Positions 1-8,296 of a stretch of 64,000 nucleotides of DNA are shown here, piece after piece. The notes below the pieces were generated by a model. It saw only the letters and a program-made list of their open reading frames with translations, was not told where the DNA came from and made no database searches. Source of the DNA: Actinomycetota bacterium (GTDB taxonomy: Bacteria; Actinomycetota; Acidimicrobiia; Acidimicrobiales; JAJPHE01); NCBI GenBank assembly GCA_027315345.1, contig DAHUYE010000026.1, positions 1-64,000 of the forward strand. The letters are read 5' to 3'. Both the position numbers and the translations under genes were made by a program. Each line of letters opens with the position of its first letter. The first letter of the stretch is position 1.

Positions 1-92
1 AGCCTCTGGGCCTCGTCATAGCTGGCTCCGTCAACCACCGCCTCCAGGGCTTCCTCAAGAGCCCACGGCTCCCAACGACCAATCCTCGCCAT
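1..92 (-). CDS. N-terminal fragment of an unidentified protein, cut by the window edge
   Basis: The minus strand carries an ATG at 92-90 preceded by a near-perfect Shine-Dalgarno AGGAGGTG about 4-5 nt upstream. It opens a frame that stays open to the window edge. The visible 30 residues begin MARIGRWEPWALEEALEAVV and are rich in Glu, Ala and Trp, with helical character like the first helices of a small DNA-binding or regulatory protein. No family can be named from this little. It is divergent from the glycosidase gene at 175. The strong ribosome binding site is the main reason to call it real. Confidence 0.55.
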   Translation of the reverse strand, partial: MARIGRWEPWALEEALEAVVDGASYDEAQR

Positions 93-174
93 GCGACACC
101 TCCTGGTAGGGAGCTGTCGCGGTCACCGGTTGAGCCCAAGGCTCTAAAGAACGGCCCGAAGCGACCGAAAGAGG

Positions 175-1887
175 ATGACAGCCGTTCCTACACTGGCCCC
201 GACCCGTTCCCGGGCCCGACTTCACGGATCTCCGACGCCCTCTCCCCCCGCTCCCGAACTCAATCCGATCCCGGCGGCCGCCTCGAGGCTGACCCGCGCC
301 CTGGCCCTGAGCATCTCCTTGGTGCTGGGCCTGACCCTGGCCCTGCTGGGCAGCGGCCGGCCGGCCCGGGCCGACGGCACCGGGGGAAAGGTGGCCGGCA
401 TGGTCGTCTCGGCCCTGGGACAGACCGAGGCCCCGGCCACGGCCATGAGCGCGGTGGCGGCCGACGGCATCAACACCGTCTCGCTCTACGTGTGGTGGTG
501 GGCCGCTCAGCCCACCTCCACCTCCCTCAGCCCCTACGACGGCACCCAGACAGATGCCTCCCTGACCAGCCAGATAGCCGCCGCCCACGCCGCCGGCCTC
601 AAGGTCATCCTGACCCCCATCTTCGTGTGCGGAGGATGCCAGGGGGGCTGGCGGGGCGTGATGGAGCCCAGTTCCATCCCCGATTTCTTCGCCTCCTACC
701 GGGCCTTCATGAACCACTACGCCCAGTTGGCTCAGGCCGATGACGTGTGGCTCCTCTTCGTCGGCTCCGAGATGACCAGCCTGGAGGGCCAGACAGCCCA
801 GTGGGAGTCGGTCATCTCCAGCGCCCGGCAGTACTACTCGGGCCAGGTCGGCTACGAGCAGAACTGGGATGTTCTGGGCCAGCCCCAGTTCCTCAGCGAC
901 GTCGACGTGGTCGGGGTGTCGGCCTACTTCCCCCTGGACGACTCGGCCAATCCCTCCGAGTCCCAGCTGCTGGCCGACTGGACCGACAGCCGGAACAACA
1001 ACTACCAGGGCCACAACTGGGTGGACGGTCTCATCCACCTGGCCGATAGCACCAACAAGCCCATCCTTTTCGGTGAGGTTGGCTACATGGCCAGCGACTA
1101 CGCCGCCAGCCAGCCCTTCGATAACAACTATGTCAATGACAACCCCACCCTGCAGGCCAACCTCTACCAGGCGCTGCTGCAGACCTTCTCCGGCTACAGC
1201 TGGTGGATGGGAGTGGCCTGGTGGGAGTGGTCCGACGCCTCCGGTGACGCGGCCCGCACCCCCCGGGGCAAGGCGGCCGAGACCCTGCTGCGCAACTGGT
1301 ACGTGAACGGCTGGCGGCCGGGCGGGGTCGGCACCGGCACCAACCAGACCGATCCGGCCACCACCACGACCACCGCCGCTCCCGGCTCGGGGGTCGTCTC
1401 CGGCGCGCCCGGGAGCGCCTCCGCCGCCGGCCTGGGCGGCGCCGACTCCCCGGGGTCCTCGGCGTCGACGGCGGGCGCGGCCGGCTCCAGCCCCACCGGG
1501 TCGTCCGGGGCCTGGGCCTCGGCTTCCTCCGCCGACCGGGGGCCCGGAGCCGACAACTCCTCCGGGACGGCGGCCCGGACCGCATCGGATCCGGCCACCA
1601 CCTCGCCGACCCGCCAGTCCGGCCGGCCCTATCCGCTTCCGTTGACTTCGCCCGGCACCGGGCCCGGGACCGGCTCGCTCCGGGCCGCCGGGACCCTCGC
1701 CTCCGGGCGCATGGTGCTGAGCGATTCCGGCCGGCCCGGTACCCGGGTCGCAGTCGACGTGGTGGGGGCCCTGGCCCTGCTCGCCCTGGCCGGCATCGCC
1801 ACCTCCCTGCCGGTCATGCTGATCGGCCCGGTGGCGGCCGAACGGCGCCGGCGGCCCCAGTTCCAGGACGAGTTCGACCTGGACTGA
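175..1887 (+). CDS. Secreted GH113-like glycoside hydrolase with membrane-anchored C-terminus
   Basis: A 570-residue protein. A Pro-rich cytoplasmic N-terminus (about 1-38) precedes a signal or membrane helix (about 40-62), then a TIM-barrel resembling the GH113 beta-mannanase group (about 70-380). The expected acid/base Glu lies in VGSEMTS (E199) and the nucleophile Glu in LFGEVGY (E301). A Ser/Thr/Gly/Ala-rich linker of about 140 residues follows, then a hydrophobic helix (about 524-552), RRRR and an acidic tail. The layout suggests a catalytic domain held on a flexible stalk outside the cell. The tail resembles a sorting tripartite but lacks the VPEAP motif of the S53 proteases in this window. 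The ATG at 175 has GAGG directly before it, so the start is weakly supported. Confidence 0.75.
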   Translation: MTAVPTLAPTRSRARLHGSPTPSPPAPELNPIPAAASRLTRALALSISLVLGLTLALLGSGRPARADGTGGKVAGMVVSALGQTEAPATAMSAVAADGINTVSLYVWWWAAQPTSTSLSPYDGTQTDASLTSQIAAAHAAGLKVILTPIFVCGGCQGGWRGVMEPSSIPDFFASYRAFMNHYAQLAQADDVWLLFVGSEMTSLEGQTAQWESVISSARQYYSGQVGYEQNWDVLGQPQFLSDVDVVGVSAYFPLDDSANPSESQLLADWTDSRNNNYQGHNWVDGLIHLADSTNKPILFGEVGYMASDYAASQPFDNNYVNDNPTLQANLYQALLQTFSGYSWWMGVAWWEWSDASGDAARTPRGKAAETLLRNWYVNGWRPGGVGTGTNQTDPATTTTTAAPGSGVVSGAPGSASAAGLGGADSPGSSASTAGAAGSSPTGSSGAWASASSADRGPGADNSSGTAARTASDPATTSPTRQSGRPYPLPLTSPGTGPGTGSLRAAGTLASGRMVLSDSGRPGTRVAVDVVGALALLALAGIATSLPVMLIGPVAAERRRRPQFQDEFDLD

Positions 1888-1895
1888 AGCCGAGC

Positions 1896-1911
1896 GCCGG
1901 CCCGGGCCGGC
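1896..1911. terminator. Perfect GC palindrome between convergent genes
   Basis: The 16-bp palindrome GCCGGCCCGGGCCGGC lies between the convergent stops of the glycosidase (1887) and the quinone oxidoreductase (1916). It could fold on either transcript as a bidirectional hairpin. There is no T-tract, so terminator function is inference from position. Confidence 0.4.
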
Positions 1912-1915
1912 CGGG

Positions 1916-2899
1916 TCAGGGCCGGGCCGTGGTCACCACGGCCTTTCCGATCACCCGGCGGTCGCCCAACTCGTTGAGGGCCGCGGCCGCCTCTTCCAGG
2001 GGGAAGACCGAGGACACGGCCGGGTGCAGCTTGCCCTCGCTCCACAAGCCGGCCAACTCGTCCATGTTGCGGCGGTGGTCCTCAGCCTGCCGGGCGGTGA
2101 AGCTGCCCCAGTAGACCCCCACCAGCTCCGCCCCCTTGAGCAGGGGCAGGTTGAGGGGCAGTCGGGGGATGGGCCCGCCCGCGAAACCCACCACCAGATA
2201 CCGCCCGTTCCAGCCGATGGAGCGGAAGGCCGGCTCGGCCAGATCCCCGCCGACTGGGTCGTAGATGATGTCCGGGCCCTGGCCTCCGGTCAGCTCCTTG
2301 AGGCGGGCCCGCAGATCCTCCTCGGCGTAGTTGATGGTCATGGCCGCGCCGTGGGCGCCGGCGGCGGCCAGCTTGGCCTCCGAGGACGCCGCCGCGATCA
2401 CCACCGCCCCCAGGGCCGCCCCGATGTCCACCGCGGCCAGACCCACCCCGCCCGCCGCCCCCAGGACCAGGAGGACCTCCCCCGCCGCCAACCGGCCCCG
2501 GTCCTTGAGGGCGTGGTACGAGGTCCCATAAGCAGTGAGGAAGCTGGCGGCGGTGGGCATGTCCATGCCGGCCGGAATGGGCAGGAGGGCCCGTTGGGCC
2601 ACGGCCAGCCGTTCGGAAAAGCCTCCCACTCCGCATAAGGCCATCACCTCGGTCCCGATCAGACCGGCGTCGACGCCCTCGCCCACGGCCGAGACGGTGC
2701 CGGCCACCTCTCCCCCCGGGGAGAAGGGCAGGCCCGGCTTGAACTGGTACTCGTCCTTGATCATGAGCAGGTCGGGGAAGTTGACCGAGGACGCCGCCAC
2801 GTCGACCACCACCTGGCCCGCGGCCGGCTCCGGATCGGGGACCTCCTCCAGGCTGAGTGATTCCGGGGGCCCGAACTGCCGGCACATGACCGCTCTCAT
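1916..2899 (-). CDS. NADPH:quinone oxidoreductase, zinc-independent MDR family
   Basis: A 327-residue medium-chain dehydrogenase/reductase of the quinone oxidoreductase type, which would reduce quinones or enones with NADPH. A GroES-like N-terminal half begins MRAVMCRQFGPPESL, typical of the family. The Rossmann half carries LVLGAAGGVGLAAVDIG (about residues 145-160), the nucleotide-binding AAxGGVG motif. The cysteines and histidines of zinc-dependent alcohol dehydrogenases are absent. The open frame extends far upstream to 3226, but the family N-terminus fixes the start at ATG 2899; ATG 2920, seven codons earlier, is the alternative. It converges on the glycosidase and is divergent from the gene at 2957. 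Confidence 0.85.
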   Translation of the reverse strand: MRAVMCRQFGPPESLSLEEVPDPEPAAGQVVVDVAASSVNFPDLLMIKDEYQFKPGLPFSPGGEVAGTVSAVGEGVDAGLIGTEVMALCGVGGFSERLAVAQRALLPIPAGMDMPTAASFLTAYGTSYHALKDRGRLAAGEVLLVLGAAGGVGLAAVDIGAALGAVVIAAASSEAKLAAAGAHGAAMTINYAEEDLRARLKELTGGQGPDIIYDPVGGDLAEPAFRSIGWNGRYLVVGFAGGPIPRLPLNLPLLKGAELVGVYWGSFTARQAEDHRRNMDELAGLWSEGKLHPAVSSVFPLEEAAAALNELGDRRVIGKAVVTTARP

Positions 2900-2956
2900 G
2901 GCCGGGATTGTGCCAGGCATGCGCCATGCCGGCCGGTTGGGGTGGGTACGGTTGTC

Positions 2957-3784
2957 ATGCCGATGACCGTCGATGTCGAGCTGCTCTATCGCCAGCATCT
3001 GAGTGGGAGCGATCGTCGGCTGCTGGCCGAGGCCGCGCCGGGCACCTCCGTGGTCGACGCCCTGGGGGCGGAAGGCACGGAGCGGGCCGTGTTCGGTCCG
3101 GACGAGTGGGGCGGGGCCGGGGGGCCGGCGCCGGTGACGCCGTTCCTCACCTTCGCGGTGGCGGTGCACCGCACCGCCTGGTCGTTGTCCCAGAGCACCC
3201 ACATCGATGAGTGGGCCGGTCCCCATGTACGCCTGCCGGTCTTCGACGTCCCCCGGCTCTCGGAGTTCCTGGCCGATCCGGTACGGCGCTTCTTCATGGT
3301 CGAGCTACTGGCGTCCTACACCCATGTCTCGTCCGGCGTGGCCTGGGAGCGCACGGCCCGGGGCTGGCGCCGCAAGCGCTTCAGCGAGTTGGACCCCCTC
3401 ACCCTGGCCGGCCTGCTGGAGTCGGTGGGCCCGGAGGAGCGTCCCGGCGTCTACCGGCGCCTGGGCGATCTGGCCCTGTTCCTCACCGGCGTCTTCCCCG
3501 ACCACACCGCCCGGGAGCTGCCCACCGGCGCCCGGGCCGCCCGCCTCTTCCGGCTGTCGGGCCTGTCCCCGGCCGAGGTGGAGAGCCTGGAGGGCCTGGC
3601 CCTCTACGAGTGCCTCGGGTCCCGCTGGTACCGCCAGGCCGGCCGCTCGGTGGCCGGAGCGGCCACCGCCTCCCTGGCCGCCGCCGAGGAGTACGGGGAG
3701 CGCTTCAACGACGCCAGGCGCATCCTCAACTCGGTGACCGACCGCTACCTCTTCCCGCTGCGCCAGCAGTGGTTCGGCCGCTGA
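2957..3784 (+). CDS. Conserved-looking hypothetical protein, 275 aa
   Basis: I do not recognise the family. The protein is soluble, about 275 residues, and rich in Arg, Leu and aromatic residues. Visible blocks include FLTFAVAVHRTAWSL, FFMVELLASYTHVSSG and a C-terminal FNDARRILNSVTDRYLFPLR. Codon use matches neighbouring genes, so it is very likely expressed. ATGs at 2957 and 2963 are both possible starts; a TACGGT hexamer at 2947-2952 suggests transcription starts only a few bases upstream. The downstream lipoprotein gene overlaps its end by 16 nt, so the two are probably co-translated. Confidence 0.7.
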   Translation: MPMTVDVELLYRQHLSGSDRRLLAEAAPGTSVVDALGAEGTERAVFGPDEWGGAGGPAPVTPFLTFAVAVHRTAWSLSQSTHIDEWAGPHVRLPVFDVPRLSEFLADPVRRFFMVELLASYTHVSSGVAWERTARGWRRKRFSELDPLTLAGLLESVGPEERPGVYRRLGDLALFLTGVFPDHTARELPTGARAARLFRLSGLSPAEVESLEGLALYECLGSRWYRQAGRSVAGAATASLAAAEEYGERFNDARRILNSVTDRYLFPLRQQWFGR

Positions 3785-4356
3785 GAGTAGGTCGGGCCGT
3801 CCTGGCCGGCCTGGTTCTGGCCGTCCTGGCGGCGGCCTGCGGGGGCGGCGGGAGCGCCGCTTCGGCCCCCGGTCACCGGGCCGGCACCACCACCATCGCC
3901 CCGGCCACGACCACCACCGCCTCCCCGGCCGGACTGGCCTTCCTGGACGCCTGGGGCGCCACCCTGGTCTCGTGGAACGACAACCACACCATCGACCCCG
4001 CCCGCCCCGGCTCCTACTGGCCCCGGCTGCCCGATGACCGGGACACCTACACCCACCTCTCCGATCCGGCCGGCCGGGTGGTGGGCTACGTCCTGGCCCT
4101 GGACCCCTCCGTCAGCGCCGCCGACGCCCTGACCCGCCTGGCCAACGATCTGCCCCTCGACGCCCGGGTGGTGCAGGACCGCACCCTGGCCGGCTGCGCC
4201 CAGGTGGTGGAGACCAGCCCGACCATCGACGCCATCGCCCCGGGCGGGGTCCTGGCCGAGCTCACCAGCTTGAGCGGCTCCTACCAGGCCTCGGCCGTGG
4301 CCACCGTCACGGTCTCACCCCTGAGGGTCGATCAGTCGCCCCCGGGTCACTGCTGA
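3769..4356 (+). CDS. Small lipoprotein of unknown function
   Basis: A 195-residue predicted lipoprotein. The N-terminus MVRPLRVGRAVLAGLVLAVL leads to the lipobox LAAAC followed by Gly/Ser, so the Cys near residue 24 would be lipidated and the rest exported. A Thr/Ala-rich stretch then leads to a globular domain of about 140 residues containing two Cys. There is no ATG or TTG near the signal peptide; GTG at 3769 is the only standard start giving a complete signal and overlaps the upstream gene by 16 nt. A CTG at 3781 overlapping the upstream TGA is the alternative. The mature domain is not recognised. Confidence 0.65.
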   Translation: MVRPLRVGRAVLAGLVLAVLAAACGGGGSAASAPGHRAGTTTIAPATTTTASPAGLAFLDAWGATLVSWNDNHTIDPARPGSYWPRLPDDRDTYTHLSDPAGRVVGYVLALDPSVSAADALTRLANDLPLDARVVQDRTLAGCAQVVETSPTIDAIAPGGVLAELTSLSGSYQASAVATVTVSPLRVDQSPPGHC

Positions 4357-4361
4357 GACGA

Positions 4362-4808
4362 TCAACCCGGACGGTCCGGGTCCTCCAGCTGGGCGGCCAC
4401 CTGGCTGAAGAACCAGCGCCGGTAGGCGGCCACCTCGGGATCGGCGGCCGGGATCAGGAGCGCCCGGTCCCCCACCGAGACGGCGTCGACCTGCTCCAGG
4501 GTCTCGAGCACGGACCGGACCACCCCGCCGGCGTTGTGCTCGATGTCGACCACCACGTCCACCCGGTCCCGGCCCTGGGCCCAGGCCTCCGCCGCCTGGC
4601 GGGAGATGTCCTCCTTGGGGCGGAACACGACGTCGCGAACCGTGCCCATGGTCTGGAGCACCGACTCGGGAAGCCCACTGTCGACCGGCCCGTCCCGGCG
4701 GCCGATCTGAACCAGGGCCAGCTCCCGGATCACGTCGTCCACCTGCTCGATGACGGCCAGGAGCCGGGCCGTGTCCACGTCCTCGATGACCACCCGGCGG
4801 GGGGTCAC
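4362..4808 (-). CDS. Unknown 148-aa protein coupled to an anti-sigma-type ATPase
   Basis: A 148-residue soluble protein. It starts at GTG 4808, which overlaps the stop of the upstream gene (GTGA), so translation is coupled. The sequence has several amphipathic helices with acidic and Val-rich segments (VVIEDVDTARLLAVIEQVDD, VDVVVDIEHNAGGVV) and ends in a Trp-Phe-rich helix. I do not recognise a named family. Because it follows a HATPase of the anti-sigma type, a role in the same regulatory switch is plausible, but this is inference from the overlap only. Confidence 0.6.
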   Translation of the reverse strand: MTPRRVVIEDVDTARLLAVIEQVDDVIRELALVQIGRRDGPVDSGLPESVLQTMGTVRDVVFRPKEDISRQAAEAWAQGRDRVDVVVDIEHNAGGVVRSVLETLEQVDAVSVGDRALLIPAADPEVAAYRRWFFSQVAAQLEDPDRPG

Positions 4809-5200
4809 GCGTCCACCTCGGCCCAGATGGCCTTGCCCGCCTCGGTCTCATCCACGCCCCAGCGGTCAGAGGCGGCCTCGATGAGCATCAACCCCCGGCC
4901 GTAGGTCAGGGGATCGACGGCCAGGGCGGTCTTCTGACGGGGCTTGATGCTGTTCCCATCGTGGACCTCGACCCGCACCGTCCTCTCCCCCGGGCAGGTG
5001 ATGAGGATGGAATAGGCGGTGCGGGCGTGGAGGATGGCATTGACGGCCATCTCCCCGACCACCAGGCAGACGCGGTCCCACAGATCGCCCCGGCCCAGCT
5101 CGGAGAGCGCGGCGCGAGCGAACCCCCGGGCTGCGCCCGCACTCTCCGGAACCGGCTGGAAGCTCTGTTGATAGCTGGCCGGGCCGTCATTTCGACCCAT
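4805..5200 (-). CDS. Anti-sigma-factor-type ATP-binding protein (RsbW/HATPase_c_2 family)
   Basis: A 131-residue single-domain GHKL ATPase of the RsbW/SpoIIAB type, which usually binds a sigma factor or phosphorylates an anti-sigma antagonist. The N-box is EMAVNAILHA (about residues 50-59), and the G-region includes YGRGLMLIEAASDRWG (about 99-114). The length matches stand-alone actinobacterial members. It lacks the sensor domains of histidine kinases. No sigma factor or STAS antagonist is adjacent; the only partner is the overlapping 148-aa protein downstream. ATG 5200 has no Shine-Dalgarno but has a TAGCTT element 6 nt upstream, consistent with a leaderless mRNA. Confidence 0.8.
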   Translation of the reverse strand: MGRNDGPASYQQSFQPVPESAGAARGFARAALSELGRGDLWDRVCLVVGEMAVNAILHARTAYSILITCPGERTVRVEVHDGNSIKPRQKTALAVDPLTYGRGLMLIEAASDRWGVDETEAGKAIWAEVDA

Positions 5201-5206
5201 GGCGCA

Positions 5207-5212
5207 AAGCTA
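5207..5212 (-). promoter_or_regulatory. Putative leaderless -10 element for the HATPase gene
   Basis: TAGCTT on the minus strand, 6 nt before ATG 5200, places the transcription start at or next to the start codon. Confidence 0.5.
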
Positions 5213-5261
5213 ATCACCCGGCCCCCGGCGGTGGGGGTTCCGGGCGCCCGACCGGCGCCGG

Positions 5262-5267
5262 TAGGGT
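5262..5267 (+). promoter_or_regulatory. Putative leaderless -10 element for the MFS gene
   Basis: TAGGGT lies 7 nt before GTG 5275. With the divergent element at 5207-5212 it forms a compact back-to-back promoter region. Confidence 0.5.
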
Positions 5268-5274
5268 CGGCCGG

Positions 5275-6819
5275 GTGGACCGGAAGTGGTGGACGCTGGT
5301 GGCGGTGTCGGTGGGCACCTTCATGCTCCTGCTCGACATCACCATCGTCAACGTGGCCCTGCCCAACATCCAGCACAGCCTGAAGGCCAGCTTCTCCGAC
5401 CTCCAGTGGGTGGTCGACGCCTACGCCCTGTCCCTGGCCTCCCTGCTGCTCACGGCCGGCTCCCTGGCCGACCTGTTCGGGCGCCGCCTGCTCTTCGCCA
5501 TCGGCCTGATCGTCTTCTCGGCCGGTTCTCTCCTCTGCGGGCTGGCCAACAGCTCCCTGTTCCTCATCGCCTCCCGGGCCGGCCAGGGCATCGGAGGGGC
5601 GATCATGTTCGCCACCGCCCTGGCCCTGCTGGCCCAGGCCTTCCAGGGCCGGGAGCGGGGCACCGCCTTCGGGGTCTGGGGGGCGGTCACCGGACTGGCC
5701 GTGGCCGTCGGCCCGGTGCTGGGCGGGATCATCACCACCGAGATCAACTGGCGGTGGATCTTCCTGGTCAACGTTCCCATCGGGGTGGTGGCGGTGATCG
5801 TCACCCTGGCCCGGGTGGAGGAATCCAAGGAGTCCAGGGCCCGGCGCCCGGACTGGGCCGGCTTCGCCCTGTTCACCCTGGCCCTGGTGGCCCTGGTCTA
5901 CGGCCTCATCCGAGCCTCGGAGAAGAGCTGGGGCGACACCGGTGTGGTGGCCTGTTTCGTGGCCGCCGCGGTCCTGCTGGGCGCCTTCCTCCTGGCCGAG
6001 CGCCATGGCCGCCACCCCATGTTCGACCTGGGCCTGTTCCGGGTCCCGACCTTCGCCGGGGGTCTCCTGGCCGCCTTCACCATGGCCGCCTCCATCTTCG
6101 CCCTGCTGCTCTACATCGTCCTCTACCTCCAGAACGACCTCGGGTATTCGGCTCTGGCCACCGGCCTGCGGCTGCTGTTCCTGTCCGGGGCCAGTCTCCT
6201 GACCGCCACCGCCGCCGGGCGCCTGAGCGCCTCCATGCCGGTCAAGTGGCTGATCGGGCCCGGCCTGGCCCTTATCGGCGTCGGCACCCTGCTCATGGCC
6301 GGCCTGCACGCCTCCACCCCCTGGACCCACCTCATACCCGGCCTGATCCTGGCCGGCCTCGGCGTGGGGATGGTCAACCCGCCCCTGGCCTCCACGGCGG
6401 TGGGGGTGGTGCCCCCCGCCGAGGCCGGCATGGCCAGCGGGATCAACAGCACCTTCCGCCAGGTGGGCGTGGCCGCCGGCATCGCCGCCCTGGGTTCCCT
6501 CTTCGCCACCAAGGTCCGCTCCGACGTGGTGGCCGGGCTGAAGCCCCTGCCCGGGATCGGCCCCCACGCCGCCGCGGTGGCGACGGCGCTGGTCCAGGGC
6601 AACTCCGCCATGTCCGCCGCCCGGGGCGCACCGCCGGCGGTGCTGGCTCAGATCGGCCAGGTGGCCCGGGCCAGCTTCACAAGCGGTCTAAACGAGATCC
6701 TGATCATCGGCGGGGTCCTGGTCCTGGCCAGTTCGGTCCTGTGCTTCTTCCTCATCCGCAGCCAGGACTTCACCCACGGCAGCGCCCAGGCCGGAGCCCG
6801 GGCGGCGGCGGCCGCCTAA
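5275..6819 (+). CDS. MFS drug/proton antiporter, DHA2 (EmrB/QacA) family
   Basis: A 514-residue integral membrane protein with about 14 predicted helices, the DHA2 layout. The first helix carries LLDITIVNVALPNIQHSL (motif D1 region) and the loop after helix 2 carries the MFS motif A-like GSLADLFGRRLLF. Helix 5 has the antiporter motif C pattern AVTGLAVAVGPVLGG. The family exports hydrophobic compounds using the proton gradient; the substrate cannot be read from sequence. The GTG start at 5275 is preceded by a TAGGGT box rather than a ribosome binding site. It converges on the acyl-CoA dehydrogenase gene across two hairpins. Confidence 0.88.
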   Translation: MDRKWWTLVAVSVGTFMLLLDITIVNVALPNIQHSLKASFSDLQWVVDAYALSLASLLLTAGSLADLFGRRLLFAIGLIVFSAGSLLCGLANSSLFLIASRAGQGIGGAIMFATALALLAQAFQGRERGTAFGVWGAVTGLAVAVGPVLGGIITTEINWRWIFLVNVPIGVVAVIVTLARVEESKESRARRPDWAGFALFTLALVALVYGLIRASEKSWGDTGVVACFVAAAVLLGAFLLAERHGRHPMFDLGLFRVPTFAGGLLAAFTMAASIFALLLYIVLYLQNDLGYSALATGLRLLFLSGASLLTATAAGRLSASMPVKWLIGPGLALIGVGTLLMAGLHASTPWTHLIPGLILAGLGVGMVNPPLASTAVGVVPPAEAGMASGINSTFRQVGVAAGIAALGSLFATKVRSDVVAGLKPLPGIGPHAAAVATALVQGNSAMSAARGAPPAVLAQIGQVARASFTSGLNEILIIGGVLVLASSVLCFFLIRSQDFTHGSAQAGARAAAAA

Positions 6820-6842
6820 GCCGGCGCCTAGAACGCCGGCTT
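6818..6842. terminator. Bidirectional hairpin after the MFS gene
   Basis: A perfect 9-bp inverted repeat, AAGCCGGCG / CGCCGGCTT with a 7-nt loop, overlaps the MFS stop codon. A short T run at the 3' arm on each strand supports a role as terminator between convergent genes. Confidence 0.65.
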
Positions 6843-6856
6843 GGCCCCGAACCGGC

Positions 6857-6876
6857 CCGGGGAGGCGGCTCCCCGG
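6857..6876. terminator. Hairpin directly after the acyl-CoA dehydrogenase stop
   Basis: CCGGGGAG / CTCCCCGG is a perfect 8-bp stem with a 4-nt loop. It ends one base before the stop codon of the minus-strand gene at 6877, the expected place for its terminator. Confidence 0.55.
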
Positions 6877-8217
6877 TCAGCCGTTGCGGGGAAGTTCGCT
6901 GAAGGCGACGGTGCGGTCGTTGCTCGGCTCCTTGGGCAGGCCGAGGACGCGTTCACCGATGATGTTGCGCTGGATCTGGTCGGTGCCTCCGTAGATGGGG
7001 GGCGCCTGGGCGTAGAGGGCGGAGTTGGTCACCGCCCCCAGGAAGGGGTTCCCGGTGGCCTCGGTGATGGCCTGGTTGTCCTCGGGCTTGTAGGCGTGGA
7101 GCATGCCCTGAGCGCCCACGATGCGAAGGCCCAGGTCCCGCTGCATGCGGACCATGTCACTCATGGCCAGCTTGGAGATGTTGGCCATGCCGGGGACGTC
7201 CTTGCCCTGGGACCGGGCCGCCTTGACCCGCTCGGCATTGAACCGGCCCAGCTCGCCCATGATGTGCAGCCGGGCTATGTCCTGGCGGATGGTTCGGTCC
7301 TTGATCTTTCCGTTGCCCTGGGCCAGGCCGATGAGAAGGGAAGCCGCTCCGGCCCGGGCGCCGCCGCCCCCACCGCCACCGCCCCGGCCGCCGCGGCGGG
7401 GGGCGTCCCCGTCCGGGCTGACGAACTCGGCCACCTTCCGGTCCAGCTGCTTGGCGATGGTGCCCGGAGCGGCACCGAAGCCGCCACCACCACCCCCGCC
7501 GGCGCCCAGCCCGGCCCGCTCGTTGGCCAGGGTGGTGTTGGCCACCGCCCAGCCGTTGTTCCTGCCCCCGATGATGGCGTCGCTGCGGACCCGGGCCTCG
7601 CTCAGGAAGACCTCGTTGAACATGGCGTGGCCGGTCAGCTCCCGCAGGGGCCGGACCTCGACGCCGTCCTGGTGCATGTCGATGGCGAAATAGGTGATGC
7701 CCTGATGCTTGGGCACGTCCCAGTCGGTGCGGGCCAGGAGCATGCCCATGTCGGCCATCTGGCCGGTGGAGGTCCACACCTTCTGGCCGTTGACGACCCA
7801 CTCCTCCCCGTCCTCGATGGCCCGGGTGGTGAGCCCGGCCAGGTCGGAGCCGGCCCCGGGCTCGGAGAAGAGCTGACACCAGGCCTGCTGGCCGGTGACG
7901 ATGTCGCGCACGTAGTGGTCGATCTGCTCTTGGGTCCCGTGGGTGGCGATAGTCGGGGCGGCCAGCAGGAGGCCCAACCCACCCGGGGGGCCCAGGGCGC
8001 CGAAGTTGGCGATCTCCTGGGCGACCCGGACGGCGTCAGCCCGGGACAGGGCCCGGCCGTAGGCGTTGGTGGGCAGGGAGGGGGCCGACCAGCCGGCCGT
8101 TCCCAGCTTCTCCCACCACTCGGCCACGGTCAGGTCGAGGTTCCAGTTCTCCTCCAGCCAGGTCCTCAGCTCATCGACTATCTGGTCCGTGCTCTGGGTC
8201 GGCTCGGTGGTGGTCAA
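6877..8217 (-). CDS. Acyl-CoA dehydrogenase with Gly-rich insertions
   Basis: A 446-residue FAD-dependent acyl-CoA dehydrogenase, beta-oxidation type. CQLFSEPGAGSDLAGL (about residues 114-129) is the flavin/substrate-binding signature and GGTDQIQRNIIGERVLG the C-terminal signature. The position of the MCAD catalytic Glu is Gly here (IYGGTDQ), while a Glu sits in ANERAGLG (E233), where isovaleryl- and long-chain dehydrogenases carry their base; E233 is therefore the likely catalytic residue. Unusually, two poly-Gly runs (about 238-247 and 276-286) bracket the following helix. The start is TTG 8217 with AGGGGAG 7 nt upstream. It lies downstream of an acyl-CoA synthetase on the same strand, so the pair may activate and oxidise the same acid. 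Confidence 0.88.
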   Translation of the reverse strand: MTTTEPTQSTDQIVDELRTWLEENWNLDLTVAEWWEKLGTAGWSAPSLPTNAYGRALSRADAVRVAQEIANFGALGPPGGLGLLLAAPTIATHGTQEQIDHYVRDIVTGQQAWCQLFSEPGAGSDLAGLTTRAIEDGEEWVVNGQKVWTSTGQMADMGMLLARTDWDVPKHQGITYFAIDMHQDGVEVRPLRELTGHAMFNEVFLSEARVRSDAIIGGRNNGWAVANTTLANERAGLGAGGGGGGGFGAAPGTIAKQLDRKVAEFVSPDGDAPRRGGRGGGGGGGGARAGAASLLIGLAQGNGKIKDRTIRQDIARLHIMGELGRFNAERVKAARSQGKDVPGMANISKLAMSDMVRMQRDLGLRIVGAQGMLHAYKPEDNQAITEATGNPFLGAVTNSALYAQAPPIYGGTDQIQRNIIGERVLGLPKEPSNDRTVAFSELPRNG

Positions 8218-8231
8218 GGTTTGCTCCCCTC

Positions 8232-8245
8232 TGGCCCGCGGGCCA
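8232..8245. promoter_or_regulatory. 14-bp palindrome upstream of the acyl-CoA dehydrogenase
   Basis: TGGCCCGCGGGCCA is a perfect palindrome 15 bases before the TTG start, flanked by a run of five A. It could be a dimeric repressor operator or a short hairpin. No binding protein can be assigned. Confidence 0.35.
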
Positions 8246-8296
8246 AAAACCGGCCGGCCGCTCTTCCCCGTTTGCGGCCGAGGGCGGGCAGATTAC

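Noticed and set aside
175-1887. The GH113-like protein as a third substrate of the exosortase
   Set aside because: It has a C-terminal helix and RRRR, but no VPEAP or PEP-like motif and an extra acidic tail, and lies 30 kb from the exosortase.
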